Shown here piece after piece: positions 17,246-25,497 of a stretch of 56,229 nucleotides of DNA. Made by a program: the position numbers and the translations under genes. Source of the stretch: Deltaproteobacteria bacterium (GTDB lineage Bacteria; Myxococcota_A; Polyangia; Haliangiales; Haliangiaceae); contig JANXOM010000159.1 in NCBI GenBank assembly GCA_025353585.1, forward strand, positions 1 through 56,229, in the 5' to 3' direction. Every line of letters starts with the position of its first letter. The first letter of the stretch is position 1. Below the pieces are notes generated by a model. That model made no database searches. It saw only the letters and a program-made list of their open reading frames with translations, and was not told the origin of the DNA.

Positions 17246-19464
17246 GCGGCACCTCGCTCGGCCCACGCGCGGTGCAGCGGCAGCCGACGCAGCCGCACGT
17301 TCGTCAGCGCGAACAGCGCGTTCGCCACCGCGGGCGCGATCGGCGGGAGCCCCGGCTCGCCGACGCCGCTCGGCGGCGCGTCGCTCGGCAGGATCTCGAC
17401 GATGATCTCCGGGCACTCGTGCATGCGCAGCAGCGGGAACGTGTCGTAGTTGCGCTGCTGCACGACGCCGTTGACCAGCGTGATCTCCTGGTCGAGCGCG
17501 GCCGACAGCCCGAAGATGATGGCGCCTTCCATCTGCGCCTTCACGATGTCGGGGTTGATCGCGAGGCCGCAGTCCACCACGCAATACACGCGGTGCACGC
17601 GGATCCGATCGCGCACGACCGAGAGCTCCACGACTTGCGCGCACTCCGTCTCGAACGCGAAGTGACGCGCCATCCCGCGGCCGATGCCCGTGCCGGGCGG
17701 CGTGGCCCAGCCCGACAGCTTCGCGAGCGCGTCGAGCACGCGGGTCTGCTTGCTGTTCGGCGGCAAGAGCTGCCGGCGCAGCGCGAAGGGGTCCTGCTTC
17801 GCGGCGACGGCGAGCTCGTCGATGAAGCCCTCCATCACGAACCCCGTCACGGAGTTGCCGACCGAGCGCCAGAACGCGACGGGCAGCTTCGTCTGCACCG
17901 GTTCGCTGCTGAGCTCGAAGTTGCCGAGCTGATAGGGCGAGTTCGCGATGCCCTCGGTGGCGAAGATGTCCCCGAACGAGCTGGTCGAGAACAGCGCGAG
18001 CGCCGCGTTCGTGACCATGTCGACGACGGGGCCGGGCAGCTTCGAGAGCGCGGCGCCGAACAGCGTCTTGCCCGAGAGCGCGATCGACTGCGAGACCGCG
18101 TGGATCCGCGCCCCGGTGACCTTGCCGCCGCGCAAGGCGCCCTCGACCTTGACCGAGTAGATCGGCCGGTACCACGCCTGGGTCATGTCGCTCTCGCGCG
18201 TCCACGTCAGCTTGACCGGGCGCTTCACGTGCGCCGCGATCATCGCGGCCTGCGCGCACACGTCGGCGATCGCGCGCCGGCCAAAGCCGCCGCCGCACAG
18301 CGTGACGTGCACGGTCACGTGCTCCATGTCGATGCCGAGCGCGTTGGCGACGAACGCCTGCACGAGCGTCGGGCTCTGCGTCGGGGCCCACACCTCGGCG
18401 CGCCCGCCGCTCACCGCGACGGTGGCGTTCTGCGGCTCGAGCGTCGCGTGGGCGAGGTATGGCGCCTCGTACACGCCGCCGATCGTGACGTCCGCATCGG
18501 CCAGCGCGTCGGCCGCGTTCCCGTCGTGCTTCGAGACCTGGCCCTCGCCGGTGCCGTCGTGCGCGCGCAAGGCGTCTCGCATCTTCGTGGTGTCGAGGCC
18601 GGCGACGAGGCCCTTGTCCCACGTGATCCGCACGTCGGCGGCCGCGGCGCGCGCTTGCCAGAACTTGTCGGCGACGATCGCCACGCCCCACGGCATCGCG
18701 ATGACGGCGAGGACGCCGGGCCGGGCCTTCGCCGCATCCGCCGTCACCGTCAGCGGCTTCGCGCCGTACACCGGCCCGTGAATCGCGAACGCGTTGACCA
18801 TGTTCGGCACGGAGACGTCGATGCCGAACTGCGCCGTGCCGTCGACCTTGGCCCGCGCATCGATGCGGCGGTCGACCTTGCCGATCAGCGTGAACTCCTT
18901 CGCGGTCTTGAGGCGCGGCGACGCGGGCACCGGCATGCGCGCGGCGTGCTTCGTCAGCTCGCCGAACGAGAGCTTGTCGGCGAGGTGCTCGACGTGGCCA
19001 TCGACCGCGCGGCACAGCGTGACCGGCACTCGCCACTGCTCGGCGGCGGCGGCGATCAGCATCTCGCGCGCCGACGCGGCGGCCTGGCGGAGCGGCACGA
19101 ACGCCTCCATCGTCGACGTGGAGCCGCCGGTGATCTGCATGTTCGCGCTCGTGCGCAGCGCGGCGTTCGCGCCGGCAAAGAGGACGTCGACATGATCCAG
19201 CGGCACGCCGATCTCGTCGGCGACCATCGTCGCGTAGCCCGTCGTCACGCCCTGACCGATCTCGGCCTTGTTGACGACGAGCGCCACGCGGCCCGTCGGC
19301 AAGACGGAGATGTACAGGTTCGCGACGAGCTCGCCCGTCTGATCCGCGTGCTGGATCCGCAGCGTCTGCGCCCCTCGCGCGCCGCCGCCGCACGCCGCGA
19401 GCACGAGCGCCCCCCCCCCCGCGAGGAGGCCGCCGAGGAAGCCGCGCCGCGAGAGCTCGGTCAC
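17242..19464 (-). CDS. iorB: Molybdopterin-binding subunit of an isoquinoline/aldehyde oxidoreductase
   Basis: Large subunit that binds the molybdopterin cofactor and hydroxylates an N-heterocycle or aldehyde; the substrate is not readable. 740 residues from a GTG that overlaps the 2Fe-2S gene stop. The N-terminus is a twin-arginine signal ([15 protein letters not shown]) that also ends in a lipobox-like LAAC, implying folded export. Cofactor motifs: [15 protein letters not shown], the GGGFGRRA loop, [11 protein letters not shown], and the active-site Glu in [17 protein letters not shown]. It is fused in one chain as in IorB. An 11-base C run (G in the coding strand) lies inside the signal sequence. 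Confidence 0.92.
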   Translation of the reverse strand: MTELSRRGFLGGLLAGGGALVLAACGGGARGAQTLRIQHADQTGELVANLYISVLPTGRVALVVNKAEIGQGVTTGYATMVADEIGVPLDHVDVLFAGANAALRTSANMQITGGSTSTMEAFVPLRQAAASAREMLIAAAAEQWRVPVTLCRAVDGHVEHLADKLSFGELTKHAARMPVPASPRLKTAKEFTLIGKVDRRIDARAKVDGTAQFGIDVSVPNMVNAFAIHGPVYGAKPLTVTADAAKARPGVLAVIAMPWGVAIVADKFWQARAAAADVRITWDKGLVAGLDTTKMRDALRAHDGTGEGQVSKHDGNAADALADADVTIGGVYEAPYLAHATLEPQNATVAVSGGRAEVWAPTQSPTLVQAFVANALGIDMEHVTVHVTLCGGGFGRRAIADVCAQAAMIAAHVKRPVKLTWTRESDMTQAWYRPIYSVKVEGALRGGKVTGARIHAVSQSIALSGKTLFGAALSKLPGPVVDMVTNAALALFSTSSFGDIFATEGIANSPYQLGNFELSSEPVQTKLPVAFWRSVGNSVTGFVMEGFIDELAVAAKQDPFALRRQLLPPNSKQTRVLDALAKLSGWATPPGTGIGRGMARHFAFETECAQVVELSVVRDRIRVHRVYCVVDCGLAINPDIVKAQMEGAIIFGLSAALDQEITLVNGVVQQRNYDTFPLLRMHECPEIIVEILPSDAPPSGVGEPGLPPIAPAVANALFALTNVRLRRLPLHRAWAERGAA
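19410..19420 (-). repeat. Homopolymer run of 11 C in the twin-arginine signal of the Mo subunit
   Basis: On the coding strand this is eleven G, giving three Gly codons in LLAGGGAL just before the export cleavage or lipidation site. Such runs slip readily; one base gained or lost would frameshift the enzyme near residue 18. Confidence 0.85.
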
Positions 19465-19940
19465 TTGGTCACCGCCGGCGGCGCCGCGGCGAGGAGCTCG
19501 GCCGCGCGGTGCACGGTCTTCCGGATGCGCGGGTAGGTGCCACAGCGGCACAGGTTCGCGCTCATCGCGTCGTCGATCTCGGCGTCGGTCGGCTGCGGCT
19601 TCGCGCGCAGCAGCACCACCGCCGTCATGATCTGCCCGGCCTGGCAGTAGCCGCATTGCGGCACGTTCTCCTCGACCCACGCCTGCTGGACCGGGTGCAG
19701 CACCGAGTCGCGCACGAGGCCCTCGATCGTGATGATCGCCTTGTCGACGACGTCGCCGCACGGCGTGACGCACGAGCGCTTCGGCTCGCCATCGACGTGC
19801 ACGGTGCACGCGCCGCACAGCGCCTTTCCGCAGCCGAACTTCGTCCCCGTGAGCCCGACTTCTTCGCGCAGCGCCCACAGGAGCGGCGTGTCCGCCGGGC
19901 AGGGGACCTCGTACGAGTTGCCGTTGACGACGAGCTTCAC
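19461..19940 (-). CDS. iorA: 2Fe-2S subunit of the molybdenum hydroxylase
   Basis: Small electron-transfer subunit, 159 residues, near normal length. The GTG at 19940 is preferred because a GGAGG lies six bases upstream; the frame extends to 19964 without other support. The plant-ferredoxin-type cluster uses C37, C42, C45 and C57 ([12 protein letters not shown]). The C-terminal helical domain binds the second cluster with QCGYCQAGQ and [13 protein letters not shown] overlaps on both sides (with the upstream barrel-like gene and the downstream Mo subunit) show a coupled operon. Confidence 0.93.
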   Translation of the reverse strand: MKLVVNGNSYEVPCPADTPLLWALREEVGLTGTKFGCGKALCGACTVHVDGEPKRSCVTPCGDVVDKAIITIEGLVRDSVLHPVQQAWVEENVPQCGYCQAGQIMTAVVLLRAKPQPTDAEIDDAMSANLCRCGTYPRIRKTVHRAAELLAAAPPAVTK

Positions 19941-20455
19941 TGGCGTCCTCCGCCTGCCGTCCACAGCGGCAGCTTGAGGACGAGGCCCACCTGGAGCACG
20001 TCCTTGTTGTCGTCATCCATCGCGCCGCCGAAGTGCGCGTACCGGACGTAGAGCCCGGCGACGCCGAGGCCGACCGTCGCGCGGATGGCCACGCCCGCGT
20101 GAGACCCGCCGTCGCCGAAGCGCAGCGCGAGCCCACCGTCGAGGCCGAGGAAGCTGTGGCCGAGCTCGAGGCCCGTGGTGACGTAGGTGCCGTGGGCCCC
20201 CCAGTCGTAGTAGGCGTCGGCGTACGCGCCGGCAAACTGCGCGTCGCGGAGCCGCACGATCGAGACCTCGCCGCCGACGAGCGCGCCGCGGCCGCCGAGG
20301 GCCACGGTGCCGCCGGCCGTGAGGCCACCCAGCATGATCCACGCGGGCCGCGAGCCGATGATGAACGGCGGCTCGTCATCCGCGGCCGCCGGGTGCGCGA
20401 GCGCGCCCGTGGCGAGCGCGGCGGCAGCAGCAACGACGGACAGGCGCGGGCGCAT
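19937..20455 (-). CDS. Secreted protein, probable small outer-membrane barrel
   Basis: 172 residues with a clear signal peptide ([16 protein letters not shown], cut near AAA). The rest is Gly- and aromatic-rich with alternating polarity, for example [26 protein letters not shown] and [13 protein letters not shown]. It ends in a strand-like LVLKLPLW, all typical of an outer-membrane beta barrel. Its stop overlaps the 2Fe-2S subunit start (GTGA), so it is translated with the hydroxylase. It could help substrate entry or simply share the promoter. No named family recognised. Confidence 0.7.
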   Translation of the reverse strand: MRPRLSVVAAAAALATGALAHPAAADDEPPFIIGSRPAWIMLGGLTAGGTVALGGRGALVGGEVSIVRLRDAQFAGAYADAYYDWGAHGTYVTTGLELGHSFLGLDGGLALRFGDGGSHAGVAIRATVGLGVAGLYVRYAHFGGAMDDDNKDVLQVGLVLKLPLWTAGGGRQ

Positions 20456-20469
20456 CGTGAGACGCGATC

Positions 20470-21555
20470 CTACGGCGTCGTGAGCGCCGAGTCTTCCACG
20501 ATGACGTCGTAGCGGTAGCCGGCGCCGAAATCCTTGTCGAGGCCGAGCACGCCCTTCGCGGTGACCACGTCACCGACCTTCGCCGTCGACGCGCTGGTCA
20601 CGAGCAGGTCGTTCGTGCCGGGCCCGCCGCTGCCGTCGCGGAGGTGGAGCCAGTTGCGACCGAGGATGCCGTCGTTCACCTTGACGACCTTGCCGTGCAC
20701 GGTGACCGGCTTGCCGGCCAGCGCGGCCTTCTTCGCGAACACGTCCGCGATGGCGGTGCCGCCCGCGACCGGCGCGATCTTGTCGACGGCGACGGCCGGC
20801 GTGGCCGGAGCGGGCGCGCCGTGCGGATCGGGCGCCATGCCCGCCGCGCCGCCGTCCGTCGCGACGAAGCCGCTCACGAAGTAGATCTGGTCGAACGTGC
20901 GCTTGAGCGTGTCGCTGCGGAAGCCGCTCATGAGCTGGCCCGACATCGAGCCGAGCTTCGTGCCAACGGCGAGCTTCGCCTCGGGGCCGGCGATCCAGAC
21001 CTTGCTACCGGCGTGGTCGAGGAGCGCGTACGTGTAGCCGCCCGAGCTCATCGTCTCGGTGACGGTGCCGGAGATGTCACCAGCCGCGTGCGCCTGGGCC
21101 GGCGCGCCCGTCGGGCCCGTCGCGGCGGCGCCCGGGCTCACCGCGTACGCGTTGACGAAGTAGATCTCGTCGAAGGTGCGGTTCAGCGTGTCGCTGCGGA
21201 AGCCGTTCATCGCCTGGCCGGTCATGCGGCCGACCTGCTGGCCGACGACGAGCTTCGTCGCGGGGCCCGCGACCCACACCTGTCCGTGGCTCGTCTGCAG
21301 CTTCGCATACGTGTAGCTCGACGCGTCCATCGTCTCGACGACCGTGCCGGACAGGCCGTCATCGGCGCCCGCCGCCGGGGCGGCCGGGGCTTGCCCGGGC
21401 GCCATCCCGACCGTCATCGGCTGCCGGGTCGGCGGCGTGGGGGCCGGCGCGGTCGGCGCCGCGACGCCGGAGATCGGGCTCGGGCTTTCTTCACAAGCGA
21501 CGAGCGCGCACATCAGACCCAGACTCAAACCAACGCGACGGACCGGGGCGACCAT
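20470..21555 (-). CDS. Lipoprotein with two tandem NrfJ-like domains and a C-terminal OB-fold
   Basis: 361 residues. The signal ends in a lipobox (ALVAC). A Pro/Ala linker leads to two repeats of about 85 residues, near 68-150 and 160-240. Each begins SGTVxETM, continues YTYA and VWxAGP, and ends NRTFDEIYFV or KRTFDQIYFV. This pattern matches the small periplasmic NrfJ-type domain. A third, different domain (about 262-361, VTVHGKVVKVNDG, LHLRDGSG) looks like an OB-fold of the same general kind. It lies 14 bases upstream of the barrel-like gene and probably shares the hydroxylase operon. The ligand is unknown. Confidence 0.72.
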   Translation of the reverse strand: MVAPVRRVGLSLGLMCALVACEESPSPISGVAAPTAPAPTPPTRQPMTVGMAPGQAPAAPAAGADDGLSGTVVETMDASSYTYAKLQTSHGQVWVAGPATKLVVGQQVGRMTGQAMNGFRSDTLNRTFDEIYFVNAYAVSPGAAATGPTGAPAQAHAAGDISGTVTETMSSGGYTYALLDHAGSKVWIAGPEAKLAVGTKLGSMSGQLMSGFRSDTLKRTFDQIYFVSGFVATDGGAAGMAPDPHGAPAPATPAVAVDKIAPVAGGTAIADVFAKKAALAGKPVTVHGKVVKVNDGILGRNWLHLRDGSGGPGTNDLLVTSASTAKVGDVVTAKGVLGLDKDFGAGYRYDVIVEDSALTTP

Positions 21556-21632
21556 GCCCCTGCTCTACCACACGAAGTGGCGGGGGGCCCTCCCTGGGGT
21601 CGGCGGGTAGCGACGGGGTAGCCCGGGGAGCG

Positions 21633-22058
21633 ATGGCGCCGCGGGCGCGTACAATGAACGGCATGGAGGATTCGCCGCCGCCGTTCATCAACTTCCGTCA
21701 GCCGGCGACATCGACGAGCGAGCCAGCGCGCGCGACCTACAACGTCTACGACACCGCGCTCCAGCTGGTCTCCGCGGTCCACGCCGTCGTCGAGACCGAG
21801 CCCGGCCACTACGCGATGAAGAAGCAGCTCGAGCACCATGCCGTGCGCCTCGTGATGGTCCTCGCGCGCCTGCGCACCGAGCCCCATCGCCAATCCTGGC
21901 GCGGGTATCGAAGCGCGCACAGCCTCGCGGTCGATTTCGCCGCGATGTTCGACATCGTCGCCGCGCAGGGAGGGACCTCCGACGCGATCGAGGCGGCGCG
22001 CACGATCGCGAAGCGGCTCGTCGCCGAGCTGTCGCCCCTCGGGCTCTGGACCAGCTGA
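21633..22058 (+). CDS. Divergent four-helix-bundle (S23-like) protein
   Basis: About 141 residues from ATG 21633, chosen for a GGGGAG just upstream; ATGs at 21654 and 21663 are alternatives. After a disordered Pro/Ser N-terminus, VYDTALQLVSAVHAVVE resembles helix 1 of the S23/TIGR02436 four-helix-bundle proteins. MKKQLEHHAVRLVMVLARL falls where helix 2 is expected, followed by two more Ala-rich helices. The hallmark SIPxNIAEG helix is not kept, so this is a distant member at best. Its role is unknown. The gene is divergent from the NrfJ-like gene. Confidence 0.5.
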   Translation: MAPRARTMNGMEDSPPPFINFRQPATSTSEPARATYNVYDTALQLVSAVHAVVETEPGHYAMKKQLEHHAVRLVMVLARLRTEPHRQSWRGYRSAHSLAVDFAAMFDIVAAQGGTSDAIEAARTIAKRLVAELSPLGLWTS

Positions 22059-22085
22059 GCGTTCGCGTCGCCCCGGATTGGCCGC

Positions 22086-22559
22086 TTGAGCACCGCCGCC
22101 CTCGTCGCGCTCGCGCTCGTGATCGCGGTGTCGCTGCGCGCGCGTCGCCCGGTGCAGAGCATGCTGATCTCGCGGCTGCGCGTCCTGCTGCCGGCGTGGC
22201 GGTTCTTCGATCGCCCGACGTCAGCGCCGGTGCTGGCCGTGCGCGCCGGTGGTGGCCCATGGATCGGCATCGGGGCCGCGGCCCGCGGGCCGCTCTCCTG
22301 GGCGATCGCGCCCGCGGGTAACCTGGCGCTCGCGTACCACGGCGTCGTCGAGCAGCTGGTGGCGGAGGTCAGCGAGCTCGACGCGGCGCTCGCGCACGAC
22401 GCGCCGGTGATCGTCGCGCTCGTCAGCTACGAGCTGGTCACGCGGATCGCGCGCGAGCACGTGCCGGCGGGCGCGGCCTGGCAATGGCGGATCCAGGTCG
22501 ACGACGAGGATTTTCTCGTCTCGCCGGAGCTCGGTGGTGTGACGGAGCGCGCCGCGTGA
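22086..22559 (+). CDS. Membrane-anchored hypothetical protein upstream of an HTTM gene
   Basis: 157 residues from a TTG at 22086, the first start that includes the N-terminal anchor (STAALVALALVIAVSL). A basic stretch follows, then a mixed domain with WIGIGAAARGPLSW and a long Leu/Val/Ala helix (VVEQLVAEVSELDAAL). The acidic QVDDEDFLVSPELGG end is probably cytosolic. Its stop overlaps the following HTTM gene start as GTGA, so the two are coupled. I do not recognise the family. Confidence 0.6.
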   Translation: MSTAALVALALVIAVSLRARRPVQSMLISRLRVLLPAWRFFDRPTSAPVLAVRAGGGPWIGIGAAARGPLSWAIAPAGNLALAYHGVVEQLVAEVSELDAALAHDAPVIVALVSYELVTRIAREHVPAGAAWQWRIQVDDEDFLVSPELGGVTERAA

Positions 22560-23341
22560 CGGCCGGCCTGGCCGTCCTGTGGATGGCCCGCCTCGCGGCG
22601 GTCGCGACGACCGTGGCCGCGCTCGAGCTGGTCGCGGTCCACCGCGCGGTCGGCGACGAGGGCGTCTTCCGCTGGGCCACGCTCCGCCGCGACTACGCCG
22701 CCGCCCCCGCGCCCGTCCGCGCGCTGCTCGACGCGCTGTTCGGCGCGCGGGGCACGCGGCTCGTCCTCGGCGTGCAGCTCGCGAGCGGGCTCGCGCTGCC
22801 GTGGCTCGACCACCCCGCGGTCGCCTGGCTCGCCGTGGCCAGCACCCTCGCGATCGCCGTGCGCTTCCGCGGCTCGTACAACGGCGGCAGCGACGCGATG
22901 CTGCTCGTCGTCCTGATCGCGATCGCCCTGGCGCGCACGCAGCCGGGCTCGCCGCTCGAGCTCGCCGGGCTCGCGTACGCGGCCGTGCAGCTCGTGCTCT
23001 CGTACTTCATCTCCGGCGTGGCGAAGCTCGCCGACGCGCAGTGGCGCCGCGGCACCGCGCTGCCGCTCCTCGTGCGCCTCCCGCAGTACGCCGTGCCCGC
23101 GCGGCTCGCGGCGCTGCTCTCCCGCCCGCTCGTCGCGCGCGGCGCCGGGATCGGCATGCTCGCGTTCGAGTGCGTCTTCCCGCTCGCGCTGGTGCAGCCG
23201 ACGGCGTGCTTCGTGCTGCTCGGCGTTGGCGTCGCGTTCCACCTCGTCAACGCCCTCGCGTTCGGCCTCAACCGCTTCCTCTGGACCTGGCTCGCCGCGT
23301 ACCCGGCGTTGCTCTTCTGGGTGGCGCGCACGCATGGTTAA
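22556..23341 (+). CDS. HTTM-domain integral membrane protein
   Basis: 261 residues, multispanning. The GTG at 22556 overlaps the upstream stop. The HTTM (vitamin K-dependent carboxylase-like horizontally transferred transmembrane) signature is present: YFISGVAKLADAQWRRGTAL, similar to the family's AGIAKL...W...G.AL. LRFRGSYNGGSDAML-type loop residues and many hydrophobic spans follow. The carboxylase active-site Lys and C-terminal lumenal domain are not visible, so carboxylation is doubtful. The neighbours upstream and downstream are small membrane proteins, probably one functional unit. Confidence 0.72.
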   Translation: MTAGLAVLWMARLAAVATTVAALELVAVHRAVGDEGVFRWATLRRDYAAAPAPVRALLDALFGARGTRLVLGVQLASGLALPWLDHPAVAWLAVASTLAIAVRFRGSYNGGSDAMLLVVLIAIALARTQPGSPLELAGLAYAAVQLVLSYFISGVAKLADAQWRRGTALPLLVRLPQYAVPARLAALLSRPLVARGAGIGMLAFECVFPLALVQPTACFVLLGVGVAFHLVNALAFGLNRFLWTWLAAYPALLFWVARTHG

Positions 23342-23349
23342 CTAGGACG

Positions 23350-23960
23350 GTGCTCGTGGGCTCTCGCGGTCGCGCGTGCTGGGTGCCGGTGCTGTCGCTC
23401 GCGGTCAGCCTGATGTTCGTCGCGCTCGCGATCCTCGTCGCGGTCTTGCCGACGCCGGTCGCGACGAGCGGGAGGCCGCCGCCGGCGCACATGGGTCTCT
23501 GGATGGCGCTCGCCGCCGTGGGAGCGTCGGGTGGTTCGCGGCCGGCGTCCGCCGCATCGCGCGCGTGGGCGACCGGATCTCGGTGCGGGGCATCGTCCGG
23601 CGCGTCGACGTCGGCCCGACCGCCGCGCTCGGCTACGAGGTGCGCTCGGCCGGCCGCTCGGCGTCGCTCGTCCTCTATTTGACGGAGGGCGGCCCCCGGC
23701 ACGACGTGCTCGCGCTCATGCCGTTCGGCACGTGGCGCGCGGAGCGGCTCGTCGCGCGGCTCGCGCGGATCCTCGAGCTCCAGACCTCGGCCGCCGCCGC
23801 CGCGGTCGTGCAGGCGGATCATGACGCGCGCGCGGCGGCGAAGGCCGTCATCGAGAGCCACTATCGCGGCAAGCGCGGTCGCGTGTGGGCGATCACGTTG
23901 ATGGTCGTCGTCGCATATCTCGTCGTCATGGCGGCCATCACGGCGCAGCGCGGGCGCTGA
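23350..23960 (+). pseudogene. Two-anchor membrane protein gene with an apparent 1-base frameshift near 23520
   Basis: From GTG 23350 the reading frame gives a plausible N-terminus with a membrane span (LSLAVSLMFVALAILVAVLP) and a second span starting MGLWMALAAVG. It then turns into Arg/Ser-rich noise. In the frame one base back, convincing protein resumes at about 23523 (GWFAAGVRRIARVGDRISVR), runs through a globular domain and ends in a third span (TLMVVVAYLVVMAAI) at 23960. The best reading is one gene broken by a 1-base deletion, a slip, or a sequence error around 23518-23530. The frame of the second part extends to an ATG at 23376 but is shadow-like there. Nine bases follow the HTTM stop. 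Confidence 0.55.
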
Positions 23961-24225
23961 TCAGCGGCTCCACGACGAGCAACTCGAGCCTTCTGCGGGA
24001 TCGAGACAGCGAGCGGCCGACGGCAGACCGACGGGTTCGAGGGCGGGCGAATGGGCGGCGACCGCCGCGCCACTGGGTTCCCCCGTGGGGAGTCGAGGCC
24101 CCCGGCCACGCGACCGGCCAGCTCCTGGCGCGTCGCAGCGCGGCCGGCGCTGCACTTCGTGAGCAATCGGGTGCGGTCGGCGGTTTGCATTCTGCCCCGG
24201 CCAATAGATGCGTTACACACGATCC

Positions 24226-25029
24226 ATGTCGCGCTGCGTCTCCGTCGCCCTGTCCCTCGGCCTCGTCGCCTGCACCTCGGGCACCGCCGCGAACCCCGGC
24301 GGCGCGGACGGCGGTAACACGCGGATCGACGGTCACGGTGGCGGTGGCCCCGACGCGTTCGTGCCCCAGGACTCGCCGCCCGGCCCGTTCGGGTGCCTCG
24401 GCCAGCCCGTCCCGGCCGGCGCGCCGGATCCCGTCACGCTCAGCGGCACGGCCCAGACCCTGTCCGGCACCACCGCGGTCCCGGCGAAGGGCGTCGCCAT
24501 CACCGCGGTCAAGGGTGACGGGACGACCCTCTCCACCGCCACCACCGACAGCGCCGGCGCGTACTCGCTGAGCCTGCCGACCGGCGGCAACGCGCTCGAC
24601 GTTCACCTCACGGCGACAAAGAGCGGCGATCGCCCGACCGCGCTGTTCCCGGCGACCAAGCTCTACATGAACACCGACGCGGGCCTCATCCTCATCATCT
24701 CGCAGAGCGACTTCGACTTCCTGGCGTCACTCTCCGGCGAGAACCAGAAGTCGAGCAAGGCCGCGATCGGCCTGGCCGTCGTCGACTGCGAGGGCAACAC
24801 GCTCTCGGGCGCCACCGTCACGACCGACCCGCCGGGTGACGTCGTGTACGTCAGCGGCGGCCAGCCCGACACGAACGCGACCTCGACCGATAGCTCCGGC
24901 GTCGCGCTACTTTTCAACGTCCCCGCCGGCAACGTCACGGTGTCCGCGATCGTGGGCGGCATGACGCTGCGCAGCCACTCGATCAACGCCGCGGCCGGCG
25001 TCACGACGACGGCCGCCATCCGTCCGTAG
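24226..25029 (+). CDS. Lipoprotein with carboxypeptidase-regulatory-like domains
   Basis: 267 residues from ATG 24226 (an ATG at 24208 would add six residues). Lipobox LGLVAC, then a Gly/Asp-rich spacer, then beta-sandwich segments. TTDSAGAYSLSLPTGGN and TSTDSSGVALLFNVPAGNVT both match the carboxypeptidase-regulatory (CarboxypepD_reg/Cna-B-like) pattern. A QSDFDFLASLSG stretch sits between. This build is common among myxobacterial surface lipoproteins of unknown function. 265 bases of mostly GC-rich, uninformative sequence precede it (23961-24225). Confidence 0.7.
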   Translation: MSRCVSVALSLGLVACTSGTAANPGGADGGNTRIDGHGGGGPDAFVPQDSPPGPFGCLGQPVPAGAPDPVTLSGTAQTLSGTTAVPAKGVAITAVKGDGTTLSTATTDSAGAYSLSLPTGGNALDVHLTATKSGDRPTALFPATKLYMNTDAGLILIISQSDFDFLASLSGENQKSSKAAIGLAVVDCEGNTLSGATVTTDPPGDVVYVSGGQPDTNATSTDSSGVALLFNVPAGNVTVSAIVGGMTLRSHSINAAAGVTTTAAIRP

Positions 25030-25041
25030 GCGCCGCCCCTC

Positions 25042-25155
25042 TCACGGCGTCACCCAGGCCGCGAGGCCCGGGCGCAGCTCGCTCGTCGTGGTGTCCGTTG
25101 GCAACAACGCCTCGACGATGACCATGCCGCTCGCGGCGTCCAGCGACGGCGTGAC
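25042..25155 (-). pseudogene. Out-of-frame remnant of an HlyD-type adaptor C-terminus
   Basis: In a frame different from the dehydratase-like fragment, the minus strand reads VTPSLDAASGMVIVEALLPT and continues to SELRPGLAAWVTP and a stop. This matches the end of membrane-fusion proteins (pattern P.LDAATG...VEA.....LRPGL.A.V). Only about 38 codons remain and there is no start. It overlaps the end of the lanthipeptide-like fragment, so both look like pieces joined by deletions. The assignment is by eye. Confidence 0.42.
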
Positions 25156-25475
25156 AGAACCCCCGCCACCGTCTGCCGCAGCAGCGTCGCAGCGTCGCCA
25201 CGCGCGACGTGCACCCGACCGACGGTCGCGCAGAGGTTTGGCGACGCGACGAAGATCGCCTCGCGCACCTCCGGCCGGAGCACGATCGCCCGCAGCCGCG
25301 CGCGCAGGAGCTCGCGATCACGGGCGAGCGCGAGGTCGAGCTCGCCGTCGGTGGCGGTCGGGCTCGCGAGCTCGGCACTCCAGCGGTCGAGCTCGTCGCG
25401 CGGCAACAGCGGCGTCCGCAGCACGAACGCCGTCGGCATCGCGAGGTCCGACCGGACGGGCTTGGAGGCTGCCAT
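25050..25475 (-). pseudogene. Truncated lanthipeptide (LanB-type) dehydratase N-terminus
   Basis: 141 codons from ATG 25475, 22 bases after the kinase stop. Residues 14-80 (MPTAFVLRTPLLPRDELDRW ... RLRAIVLRPEVREAIFVASP) match the start of class I lanthibiotic dehydratases, which open with FVLRTPLLP and have RPxVREAxFVASP. Full-length enzymes have about 700-1000 residues. After VASPNL the family pattern stops and the remaining 60 residues are Arg-rich and unrelated. It is a broken gene or a fragment joined to other DNA. No precursor peptide or cyclase is visible, so this is the debris of a peptide-modification locus. Confidence 0.55.
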
Positions 25476-25497
25476 TCGCCCCCATGCGAGCCCAGGC

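Noticed and set aside
20550..21621. 325-codon plus-strand frame antisense to the NrfJ-like gene
   Set aside because: Its composition is Arg/Asp/Ala-rich with no domain, while the minus strand has a signal peptide and clear repeats.
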